Source: Gemmatimonadota bacterium (GTDB taxonomy: Bacteria > Gemmatimonadota > Gemmatimonadetes > Gemmatimonadales > GWC2-71-9). From it: DNA of 39,819 nucleotides. Numbering within the stretch: the stretch's first letter is position 1; every line of letters begins with the position of its first letter. The notes under the pieces were generated by a model that saw nothing but the letters and a program-made list of their open reading frames with translations, was not told where the DNA came from and did not search any database. The stretch spans positions 1 to 39,819 of the forward strand of contig JAOTVV010000027.1 in NCBI GenBank assembly GCA_029863245.1, read 5' to 3'. Positions 16,499-23,500 of the stretch are shown in pieces. Both the position numbers and the translations under genes were made by a program.

Positions 16499-17505
16499 TT
16501 CTTGCCTTTGTCCTTGAGGGCGTCGGTGAAGGCCGCCGCGGCGCGCTTGGCCGCGTCGGTGACCTGTGAGACCGTCTGCTTGGCTTCTTGGGCGTAGTGG
16601 CGTGCAGCCTCGCCGATGTCCTCGGTCAACGGGCGCTCCTTCTCTTCGTCTCCGCGATGCGTGTACTGGCCGTTCATGATGGCATCGTAGACGCCAGCGT
16701 CGATCCAGCGCTGCAGCTCCGCCGCACGCAACGTGTGGAACGGATGGGTCATGCCCATGGTGTTGAGGATCTTGTAGATCGCGTCGACGGGCCCGCCAAT
16801 GTCTTCGTACTCCTTGGCCTGCTCCATGAACGCGTCGAGATTCATCTCCTTCATTGACCCGCCGCCCGCGAGCTTGAGAAAGACGCGCATGGCCGCCGTC
16901 CGATCCTGGCTCGCCAGTAGTCCCGCTCGGTCGGCTGACATCTCGCTCTTCCGATACCACTCCAGGAGCGCAAGCTGGATAGGGAGCAGCACGATCCCGG
17001 CGAGGAACGGCAGATTCCGGAAGCCGAGCGTGAGGATGAGGATCGTCACCGTCCGGTACAGCGTGTGTCCGCTCATCACGTGTCCAAGCTCGTGACCGAG
17101 CAGCACGCGCAGCTCGTCGTCGTCCAGCAGGGCGACTGCGCCCGAGTTGAGCACGATGAACGGATGGTCGACGCCCACGGCTCCGGCGTTGACGATCGGG
17201 GTCTGGGACACGAACAGCGGTGGCTGCTCGGGCCAGTCCATGGTGGTCGTCACCTCGGTCATGAGATGGTGGAGTCGAGGAAACTGGCTGGGCCCGACCC
17301 GGACCGCGTTGGCTTGGAAGATCAGGCGGATACCCCGTTCTCCGAAGAACCCGACGATCTTCTTCACGGCCTCATTGAAGCCTGGAACGGCGCGGACGGC
17401 CTGCAGGGCAGCCCGGTCCGCTGGGTGCTCCCAGCTCACGCCCGCGATATTCGACAGAATCGTGCGAGGCCGGGGCGACGGAACGCTGCCCATGGTATCG
17501 GTCAT
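16495..17505 (-). CDS. M48-family zinc metallopeptidase
   Basis: A 336-residue peptidase of the M48 (HtpX/Ste24-like) family. The active site is HELGH (His138, Glu139, His142) with the downstream Glu188 in SEMSADRAG. One or two hydrophobic segments after the active site (TILILTLGFRNLPFLAGIVL) suggest membrane association. The N-terminal ~90 residues have no clear signal peptide. The C-terminus (about 285-336) is a charged amphipathic helix rich in Ala/Lys. ATG 17505 has GGAGG 6 nt upstream. The stop overlaps purD. A family with this architecture is often annotated only as M48; the substrate is unknown. Confidence 0.92.
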   Translation of the reverse strand: MTDTMGSVPSPRPRTILSNIAGVSWEHPADRAALQAVRAVPGFNEAVKKIVGFFGERGIRLIFQANAVRVGPSQFPRLHHLMTEVTTTMDWPEQPPLFVSQTPIVNAGAVGVDHPFIVLNSGAVALLDDDELRVLLGHELGHVMSGHTLYRTVTILILTLGFRNLPFLAGIVLLPIQLALLEWYRKSEMSADRAGLLASQDRTAAMRVFLKLAGGGSMKEMNLDAFMEQAKEYEDIGGPVDAIYKILNTMGMTHPFHTLRAAELQRWIDAGVYDAIMNGQYTHRGDEEKERPLTEDIGEAARHYAQEAKQTVSQVTDAAKRAAAAFTDALKDKGKK

Positions 17506-17595
17506 CTTGTCCTCCGCTGGGGCCGGATGCTCGGTGTCGTTGAGTCGTCTCTAGACCGTACGCACACCGATAGGCGCGGTTTCATTGAAACGTCT

Positions 17596-18774
17596 TCAAA
17601 CTCGGTTCGCTACGGCGAGAGCCTGATCCAAATCGGCAATGAGATCGTCCGGGTCCTCGACGCCCGCCGAGAGGCGCACCAAACCGTCGGTCAATCCCAT
17701 TGCTTCCCGCATGGGCTGGGGCACGCTCGCATGGGTCATCGATGCCGGGTGGCCGATGAGGCTCTCCACCCCGCCGAGCGATTCGGCGAGCGCGAAGATC
17801 CGCGTCTGCTCGACCATGGCGCGGGCTCTCGCAGGGCTCCCCAGCTCGACTGAGATCATCCCGCCGAAGCCGCGCATCTGTCGGCAGGCGAGCTCGTGTT
17901 GCGGGTGGTCTGGCAGTCCGGGATAGTAGACCCGCTGGATGTCCGACCGCTGCGACAACCACTGTGCGATCCGTCGACCGCTCGCGTCGTGCCTCGCCAT
18001 CCGCAGGTGCAGGGTTTTGGTGCCCCGAAGGGCCAGCCAGCAGTCCATGGGCCCGGGCACTGCCCCCACCGCGTTCTGCAGGAAGCCGAGCTGGTCGGCC
18101 ACGTCGTCGCGGGTCGTGAGGACCATGCCGCCCACCATGTCGCTGTGTCCGTTGAGGTACTTGGTGGTCGAGTGCACGACGATCTCGGCACCGAGCTCGA
18201 TAGGCAGCTGCAGGACTGGGGTTGCGAATGTGTTGTCCACGACCAACAGCAGGCTCCGATCCGTGGCGAGTGCGCCGACGGCCGCCAGATCGGTGAGGTG
18301 CATCATCGGGTTGGTCGGCGTCTCGACGAAGATCATGCGCGTGGAGGCCGTGAGCGCCGCTTCCACGGTGGCCACGTCGCGGGTGTCGACGAAGGTGAAC
18401 CGGAGTCCAAGGCGCTCGAAGACCTGCGTCATGATGCGGTGCGTCCCGCCGTAGACGTTTTCGCCGCAAATCGCATGGTCGCCCGCCGAGAGCAGTTTCA
18501 GCACTGCATCGGTCGCGGCCAGGCCCGAGGCGAAAGCGAACCCGTGCTCGGCTCCCTCCAGCGCCGCCACGTTGCGTTCGAGCGCATCGCGCGTGGGATT
18601 TCGCGTGCGCGCGTACTCGAACCCCTTGTGCCGCCCCAAGCCTTCCTGCACGTACGTCGACGTCTGGTAGATAGGGCTCATGATGGCGCCGGTGGTCTCG
18701 TCGGGCCGTTGGCCGGCGTGGACCGCGCGGGTGCCGAAGCTCGATTCGAGGTCTTCGCGAAAGACGCGTGTCAT
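17596..18774 (-). CDS. metB: Cystathionine gamma-synthase/lyase (PLP Cys/Met metabolism)
   Basis: PLP enzyme of the Cys/Met metabolism family. The 392-residue protein has the N-terminal FGTRAVHAGQRPDETTGA, YARTRNPTRDALE, FASGLAAT, the substrate loop ENVYGGTHR, VETPTNPMM, VDNTFATPVLQ and the PLP-lysine Lys205 in HSTTKYLNGHSD. The C-terminal SLGGVESLIGHPASMTH is typical. Synthase (metB), lyase (mccB) and O-acetylhomoserine sulfhydrylase share these motifs, so the exact reaction is not fixed; the 390-residue size favours cystathionine synthase or lyase. It has its own promoter and is divergent from glmM. The M48 gene lies 90 bp downstream on the same strand. Confidence 0.88.
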   Translation of the reverse strand: MTRVFREDLESSFGTRAVHAGQRPDETTGAIMSPIYQTSTYVQEGLGRHKGFEYARTRNPTRDALERNVAALEGAEHGFAFASGLAATDAVLKLLSAGDHAICGENVYGGTHRIMTQVFERLGLRFTFVDTRDVATVEAALTASTRMIFVETPTNPMMHLTDLAAVGALATDRSLLLVVDNTFATPVLQLPIELGAEIVVHSTTKYLNGHSDMVGGMVLTTRDDVADQLGFLQNAVGAVPGPMDCWLALRGTKTLHLRMARHDASGRRIAQWLSQRSDIQRVYYPGLPDHPQHELACRQMRGFGGMISVELGSPARARAMVEQTRIFALAESLGGVESLIGHPASMTHASVPQPMREAMGLTDGLVRLSAGVEDPDDLIADLDQALAVANRV

Positions 18775-18803
18775 GGGGTGTTCGATGAAAGGGGGCGTCG
18801 GAA

Positions 18804-18831
18804 CCTATATCCGCTGCCGCACGTTCGGCAA
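18804..18831 (-). promoter_or_regulatory. Predicted sigma-70 promoter of metB
   Basis: On the minus strand TTGCCG (18831-18826) is followed after 16 nt by TATAGG (18809-18804); ATAGGT with 17-nt spacing is an equivalent reading. The ATG at 18774 lies 29 nt downstream and has no strong Shine-Dalgarno sequence. Confidence 0.5.
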
Positions 18832-18877
18832 CCAAGGCTCGGGCCCCGTCACCGTCCCCCGGCGATGCTCCTCCGGT

Positions 18878-18883
18878 TAGCTT
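18878..18883 (+). promoter_or_regulatory. Candidate -10 box of glmM (leaderless type)
   Basis: TAGCTT ends exactly 7 nt before the ATG at 18891, with no ribosome-binding site between. No good -35 box is seen at 16-18 nt. Confidence 0.4.
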
Positions 18884-18890
18884 ATTGCGC

Positions 18891-20243
18891 ATGTCTGACA
18901 CCCTGATGCGAAGCGTTTCCGGCGTCCGTGGCATCGTTGGCCGCGATCTGAATCCCGAAATCGTCTCTCGCTACGCGGCCGCGTTCGGCCAGCTCGTGTT
19001 GGAGGCCGGCGACCACCACGTCGTGCTCGCCCGGGACTCCCGCACCTCGGGACCGATGTTCGCCGACGCCGCTCGCGCGGGGCTTCGCTCGGCCGGTGTG
19101 AACGTGGTTGACTGCGGACTCATCCCGACCCCCACGGCCCAGCTCGCTGTCGAGCACCACGGTGCGGGTGGCGGGATCATTCTCACCGCGAGCCACAACC
19201 CGATCGAGTGGAACGCCCTCAAGTTCGTGGGGGCGGACGGTCTCTTCCTCGACGCGGGCGCGGCCTCGCGTCTGTTCGACCTCGCTGACCGCGGTCCCGT
19301 GACCCATGCTGAATGGGACGGAGTCGGTGCCGTTGAGCTGGACAACGAGGCCGTCGTGCGCCACCTGGATGCCGTGCGGGCGCTGCCGTACGTGGACGTG
19401 GAGCGGATCAGGGCGAGCCGGTTCACGGTGGCCTTGGACTGTGTGCGCGGGGCTGGAGGGACGATCATGCCCGCTCTGCTGGAGCAGCTCGGTTGCGAGG
19501 TGATCGGCATCGAACTGGAGACGGATGGACGGTTCACCCGGGCGCCGGAGCCTGTTCCCGCCAACCTGTCGGCGCTGGGGGACGCGGTCCGGCGGAGCGG
19601 CGCCGACTTCGGGATGGCCGTCGATCCGGACGTGGATCGCCTCGCCCTCGTCGACGGGCAGGGGGAGGCCATCGGGGAGGATTATACGTTGGCGTTCGGC
19701 GTTCGCGCGGTGCTGGCGCGTCGGGTCGGGCCGGTGGTGGTGAACCTGTCCACGTCGCTTGTGGTCGACGACGTTGCCCGGCAGTTCGGTGTCACCGTCA
19801 CCAGGGCCCCGGTCGGTGAGGCAAACGTGGCCCGTGCCATGCAAACGGCGGAGGCGGTGGTGGGTGGTGAGGGGAATGGTGGAGTGATGTTGCCGGAGCT
19901 TCACATGGGCCGCGATGCGCCGCTGGCCGCCGCGCTCATTCTCGATCTCCTGGCCCGCTCCGGCACGTCGGTGCGTGAGCTGGTCGACGGGGCGCCGCGC
20001 TACGTGATCGTGAAATCGAAGGTCCCGCGCGGACGGAAACTGGATCCGGTCTACGCCGCACTGGCGAAACAGGCCCACGGAGCGACGCTCGACCGCCAGG
20101 ACGGGCTACGTGTGGCGTTTCCCGATCGGTGGCTCCACGTGCGGCCGTCGGGTACCGAGCCGATCGTTCGTCTGATTGCGGAGGCACCGTCCGAGGACGC
20201 CGCTCACCAGCTCATAGCGGATGCGGCAGCGCACTTCGCATGA
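18891..20243 (+). CDS. glmM: Phosphoglucosamine mutase (alpha-phosphohexomutase family)
   Basis: Converts glucosamine-6-phosphate to glucosamine-1-phosphate for UDP-GlcNAc, and so peptidoglycan and lipid A, synthesis. The 450-residue protein has the four family loops: phosphoserine loop ILTASHNPIEWNALKF with Ser101, metal loop VDPDVDRLALVD, sugar loop GGEGNGGVMLPELHMGRD and phosphate loop RPSGTEPIVRLI. The loops are closer to the archaeal-type GlmM/PMM pattern (TASHNP, GEGNGG) than to the E. coli GlmM pattern (SASHNP, GEQSGH), so phosphomannomutase or phosphoglucomutase activity is an alternative. It starts 7 nt after a -10 box; in-frame TTG 18885 is unlikely. The stop overlaps dtd as ATGA. 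Confidence 0.88.
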   Translation: MSDTLMRSVSGVRGIVGRDLNPEIVSRYAAAFGQLVLEAGDHHVVLARDSRTSGPMFADAARAGLRSAGVNVVDCGLIPTPTAQLAVEHHGAGGGIILTASHNPIEWNALKFVGADGLFLDAGAASRLFDLADRGPVTHAEWDGVGAVELDNEAVVRHLDAVRALPYVDVERIRASRFTVALDCVRGAGGTIMPALLEQLGCEVIGIELETDGRFTRAPEPVPANLSALGDAVRRSGADFGMAVDPDVDRLALVDGQGEAIGEDYTLAFGVRAVLARRVGPVVVNLSTSLVVDDVARQFGVTVTRAPVGEANVARAMQTAEAVVGGEGNGGVMLPELHMGRDAPLAAALILDLLARSGTSVRELVDGAPRYVIVKSKVPRGRKLDPVYAALAKQAHGATLDRQDGLRVAFPDRWLHVRPSGTEPIVRLIAEAPSEDAAHQLIADAAAHFA

Positions 20244-20677
20244 GAGTGGTGCTACAGCGCGTCTCCCGGGCGTCGGTGACGGTAGACGGAGCGGTGGTCG
20301 GTGCCATCGAGCGTGGGTATCTGCTCCTGGTGGGGTTCACTCGAGGGGACGGGGAGTCCGAGATCGAGTGGATGGCAGACAAGATCTCGGGGCTGCGCGC
20401 GTTTGGCGACGATGACGGACGCTTGAACCGGGACCTGCACGAGGTGAACGGCGCGGTGCTTGTTGTCTCGCAGTTCACCGTGTACGGCGACAGCACCAAG
20501 GGCCGCCGACCCTCGTTCGTGCAGGCTGCCCCACCTGAGGTTGCGGAAGCGCTGTACCACCGCTTCGCCGATGCCTTGCGAAGGCGAAGTCTCACTGTCC
20601 AGATGGGGGTGTTTGGGGCTGTCATGGAGGTCGCTCTCATCAACGATGGTCCCGTCACGCTCCTGCTCGAGCGATGA
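20240..20677 (+). CDS. dtd: D-aminoacyl-tRNA deacylase
   Basis: Removes D-amino acids mischarged on tRNA. The 145-residue protein is the normal length and begins MRVVLQRVSRASVTVDG. It carries the two active-site motifs: SQFTVYGD (the SQxT motif) and NDGPVT (in place of the commoner NxGPVT). The ATG overlaps the glmM stop and the TGA overlaps the maf ATG, so glmM-dtd-maf forms a translationally coupled unit. Confidence 0.96.
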   Translation: MRVVLQRVSRASVTVDGAVVGAIERGYLLLVGFTRGDGESEIEWMADKISGLRAFGDDDGRLNRDLHEVNGAVLVVSQFTVYGDSTKGRRPSFVQAAPPEVAEALYHRFADALRRRSLTVQMGVFGAVMEVALINDGPVTLLLER

Positions 20678-21249
20678 TCGTCCTCGCATCGGGCTCCCCA
20701 CGGCGGCGGCACCTCCTGGAGATGCTCGGCATCCCGCACGAGGTCGTACCGGCCGACGTCCCCGAGGAGCCGCAGGACGGCGAACAGCCGGAGGTGATGG
20801 CCGTGCGGCTCGCCACGGAGAAGGCCGTGGCGGTCCACCACCGCCGGCCGGACGCGCTGATCCTCGCCGCGGATACCGTGGTCACCATCGATGGCCAGTT
20901 GCTGGGCAAACCCGTCGACGCTGCCGACGCGGAGCGCATGCTGCACATCCTGTCCGGCCGAAGCCACCGCGTGATCACAGCTGTCGCCCTGGCCCTTCCC
21001 ACGGGTGAGGTGCGCGAGCGGTGTGACATCACCGAGGTGTGGTTTCGCCGGCTCACACCGGAGACCATCCGAAGCTACGTCGCCACGGGAGAACCGCTCG
21101 ACAAGGCCGGGAGCTACGGTGTGCAGGGGGTCGGTGCGGTGCTGATCGAACGAGTGGAGGGGGACTTCTTCGGCGTGATGGGCTTGCCGGTGCGATTGGT
21201 GGTGGACCTGCTAGACGGCGCCGGGCGTCCCTATCGCTTCAACCGGTAG
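20674..21249 (+). CDS. maf: Maf-family nucleoside triphosphate pyrophosphatase
   Basis: House-cleaning nucleotide pyrophosphatase that hydrolyses dTTP/UTP or modified nucleotides to the monophosphate. The 191-residue protein has the N-terminal LASGSPRRRHLLEMLG, the catalytic ILAADTVVTIDG, and the later KAGSYGVQGVGAVLIE with DFFGVMGLPV. ATG 20674 overlaps the dtd stop. Its 3' end overlaps the 3' end of the convergent cyclase gene by 19 bp. Whether it is the YhdE or YceF subtype is not settled here. Confidence 0.95.
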   Translation: MIVLASGSPRRRHLLEMLGIPHEVVPADVPEEPQDGEQPEVMAVRLATEKAVAVHHRRPDALILAADTVVTIDGQLLGKPVDAADAERMLHILSGRSHRVITAVALALPTGEVRERCDITEVWFRRLTPETIRSYVATGEPLDKAGSYGVQGVGAVLIERVEGDFFGVMGLPVRLVVDLLDGAGRPYRFNR

Positions 21250-22844
21250 ACTGGGACCGCCCGTGTCTTGCCCTTGAGTTGCAGCGGCTCGAGGGGCTCG
21301 ACCTCTGGCGGTGTGGTGAGCGCGCGATAGAACGGCTCGGAAATCAAGATCTGTCCCCCACCGGCCTTCGAGCACAGACGCGACGCCGTGTTCACCGCGT
21401 CTCCGATCACGGTGTACTCGAGTCGGCGGTCGCTCCCGATGTTGCCCGCGAAGACTTCGCCGAACGTGATGCCGATCCCGATCTGCATTCGGTGCCGACC
21501 TTCGCCTTCCCATTTCTGGTTCAACGCCTCGAGCACATGTTGCTGCTCGATGGCGCACCGCATGGCGCGGTCGGCATCGTCTCCGTGTGTGATCGGCGCA
21601 CCCCACAACGCCATGATCGCATCGCCCATGAATTTATCGAGCGTTCCGCCGTGCTCGAACACGACCTCGACCATCTCGGTGAAGTACTCGGTCAGCAGGG
21701 AGGCGATCTCGTCGGGGTTCATGTGCTCCGACAGCGTCGTGAACCCGCGGATGTCGCTGAAGAAGATGACCACGGGCCGCTTCGTGCCCCCGAGCTGGAT
21801 CTCCTCGGCCTGGCCGGCGATCTGTTGTGCCAGATCGGGCGCGAAGTAGCGCTGGAAGTTGGAAAGCACGACGGCCTCGCGGCGTACGCGCTCGGTGAGC
21901 CGGCCGTTCTCGATGGCGACGGCGGCGATGCCAGAGAACGCGATGAGGAACTCGAGATCCTCGTCGCTGAACGAATTGGTGGCCGTCATGTTGTCGACAT
22001 ACAGGATCCCGAGGACGTGCCCGTCGCTTCCCATCAGGGGCGTACACATGGCACTCCGCACGCTCTGGGTGACGATGGAGCGCCCCTTGAACCGATCGTC
22101 GGCCGCCGCATTGTCGGTCAAGATCGCCACGCGTTCCTCAACCGCCCGACGCGCGATCGACCGGGGCACGCGCGTGCCGCCGCTCTCGTCCAGGCGGTTC
22201 CGGGACACCCGGGGCACCAGCTCGCCGGACCCACCCTCGAGCATCAAGATCGAGACGCGGTCCACGCTCATCACCTTGAAGGTGATGTCCACCACCTTCT
22301 CCAGCAGGAGGTCCACATCCTGCTGCTTGGACAGCTCCTTCGAGATTTCGAGCAACAACTCGAGCTTCTGCGCCTGTCGCTCGTTGACGGACAGGCCCTC
22401 GACGCGAAGCTGAGAGGCGCCGCTCGGGCGGGCAGCGACACGTTCGTCGAGGTCGCGCGGTCCACTCACCGGGACCTGCCGCACAATGGTCGGCTCGGGT
22501 GCGGACACGGCGAAGCCGCGCGCGGCTTGTGATGGCATGGCTTGCCGTGCGGGCGGAGTCTCCGCCACCACCTTGAACGGGACCTTGCCGAAGGTCACGA
22601 CGTCGCCGTCGACGGCAATGCCGTCCTTCATTTTGGTGCCGTTGATGTAGGTACCGTTGCTCGACCCGAGGTCGACGACGTGGACGCCACGCGGCGTGAG
22701 TGAAAGCTCCGCATGACGACGGGAAACGGTGGGATCGTAGATCGGAACGTCGCTCGTCACCGCACGACCGACGACCAGGGTCCGTGCATCGGTCAGCTCG
22801 AACGACTGCTCACCGAGTGTACTCAGCAACTTGATCGCGCCCAC
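21231..22844 (-). CDS. FHA-GAF class III adenylate cyclase
   Basis: A 537-residue cytoplasmic signalling protein with three domains. The FHA domain (about 20-95) has VVGRAVTSDV, VSRRHAELS and LGSSNGTYING, and should bind phosphothreonine. A linker precedes a GAF domain (about 165-315). The class III cyclase domain (about 350-500) has the metal Asp residues 364 (FFSDIRGFT) and 408 (DKFMGDAIMALWG), with Lys404, Asp482, Asn485 and Arg489 (GDAVNTASRL) as base and transition-state residues, predicting cAMP as product. GTG 22844 has AAGGAG 7 nt upstream. The FHA domain suggests control by a Ser/Thr kinase; a kinase gene is in this window but a link is inference. Confidence 0.94.
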   Translation of the reverse strand: MGAIKLLSTLGEQSFELTDARTLVVGRAVTSDVPIYDPTVSRRHAELSLTPRGVHVVDLGSSNGTYINGTKMKDGIAVDGDVVTFGKVPFKVVAETPPARQAMPSQAARGFAVSAPEPTIVRQVPVSGPRDLDERVAARPSGASQLRVEGLSVNERQAQKLELLLEISKELSKQQDVDLLLEKVVDITFKVMSVDRVSILMLEGGSGELVPRVSRNRLDESGGTRVPRSIARRAVEERVAILTDNAAADDRFKGRSIVTQSVRSAMCTPLMGSDGHVLGILYVDNMTATNSFSDEDLEFLIAFSGIAAVAIENGRLTERVRREAVVLSNFQRYFAPDLAQQIAGQAEEIQLGGTKRPVVIFFSDIRGFTTLSEHMNPDEIASLLTEYFTEMVEVVFEHGGTLDKFMGDAIMALWGAPITHGDDADRAMRCAIEQQHVLEALNQKWEGEGRHRMQIGIGITFGEVFAGNIGSDRRLEYTVIGDAVNTASRLCSKAGGGQILISEPFYRALTTPPEVEPLEPLQLKGKTRAVPVYRLKR

Positions 22845-22851
22845 AGATCGG

Positions 22852-22873
22852 CTCCTTGGCTGCGATCAATATA
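22852..22873 (-). promoter_or_regulatory. -10 box and ribosome-binding site of the cyclase gene
   Basis: On the minus strand TATATT (22873-22868) is a good -10 hexamer and AAGGAG (22857-22852) lies 7 nt before GTG 22844. The Shine-Dalgarno sequence decides the start. A clear -35 box is not visible. Confidence 0.4.
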
Positions 22874-22900
22874 TCGGCGGCCCGAGAGACGGGCGACCGG

Positions 22901-23491
22901 TCAGCGAGGCGCGGCCACGAGGTAGGTGCCCGGGTCCGCCAGCGTTCCGGCCACGGCGTCGTTACCGGTATAGGCCGACCCGCTCACCCGACGCCAGCGA
23001 CCCGGCGTGACCTCGTACCAGAGCGCGAGCGCTTGCGCGTACGCCACCGGGGAGCCGTAGGAGGAGCCGTTGGCGATGCTGATGTCCCCGTACGCAGCGA
23101 ACACGAACGTGGCAGTCGGCCGAGCAGCGGCCGCGAATGCGAGGCCGTTCGGCGACACCGTGACCCCGAACCCACCCGGCTCGGGATCGAGCGTAACCCG
23201 TACCGAATCGCTCGGGCCGAGCGGGTTGCCGTTCAGGGTCGCCAGCGAGCCCACCGGGAACCGGACTTCGAGGTACAGGGAGTTGAACGCGTCGGCGTGC
23301 AGCAGGCGCCTGGTCGTGACCCGATCGTTGAAGACGAAGAACGTGGCAGTTGGAGCCACAGGCGCAGAGGACGTGAGCGGAAGGATGAGCAGGTCGGCCG
23401 TCGGCAGGGTGGTGTCGCCGATGAAGTCGAGGTCGCCGCAGGCCGCCATGGCGAGCAGGGCGCTTGCTGCGATCCACGACCTCCGTGATAT
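22901..23491 (-). CDS. Putative lipoprotein with no standard start codon
   Basis: The reading frame has a convincing lipoprotein signal, SRRSWIAASALLAMAAC, with a twin-Arg n-region, a hydrophobic core and a lipobox ending in Cys, followed by about 175 residues rich in beta-strand-forming Val/Thr/Ala segments. It has no ATG, GTG or TTG at a suitable place: the codon just before the n-region is ATA (23491-23489). GGAGG at 23485-23481 could instead serve an ATC at 23474, which would lose the n-region. The coordinates use the ATA. The product was probably made from ATG in relatives; a sequence error or point mutation is possible. It diverges from the barrel gene with 9 bp between starts. Function unknown; the cyclase gene follows 56 bp downstream. 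Confidence 0.6.
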   Translation of the reverse strand: MSRRSWIAASALLAMAACGDLDFIGDTTLPTADLLILPLTSSAPVAPTATFFVFNDRVTTRRLLHADAFNSLYLEVRFPVGSLATLNGNPLGPSDSVRVTLDPEPGGFGVTVSPNGLAFAAAARPTATFVFAAYGDISIANGSSYGSPVAYAQALALWYEVTPGRWRRVSGSAYTGNDAVAGTLADPGTYLVAAPR

Positions 23492-23492
23492 T
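23464..23492 (+). promoter_or_regulatory. Predicted promoter of the outer-membrane barrel gene (leaderless type)
   Basis: TTGCTG (23464-23469) lies exactly 17 nt upstream of GATATT (23487-23492), and the ATG at 23501 begins 8 nt after the -10 box with no ribosome-binding site. The promoter lies inside the 5' end of the divergent lipoprotein frame. Confidence 0.45.
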
Positions 23493-23500
23493 GCGGAACG

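Noticed and set aside
17579..17591. 13-bp palindrome GTTTCATTGAAAC after metB
   Set aside because: Short and isolated in a 90-bp gap; no second copy or known operator match was noticed, so it is likely chance or a weak terminator stem.
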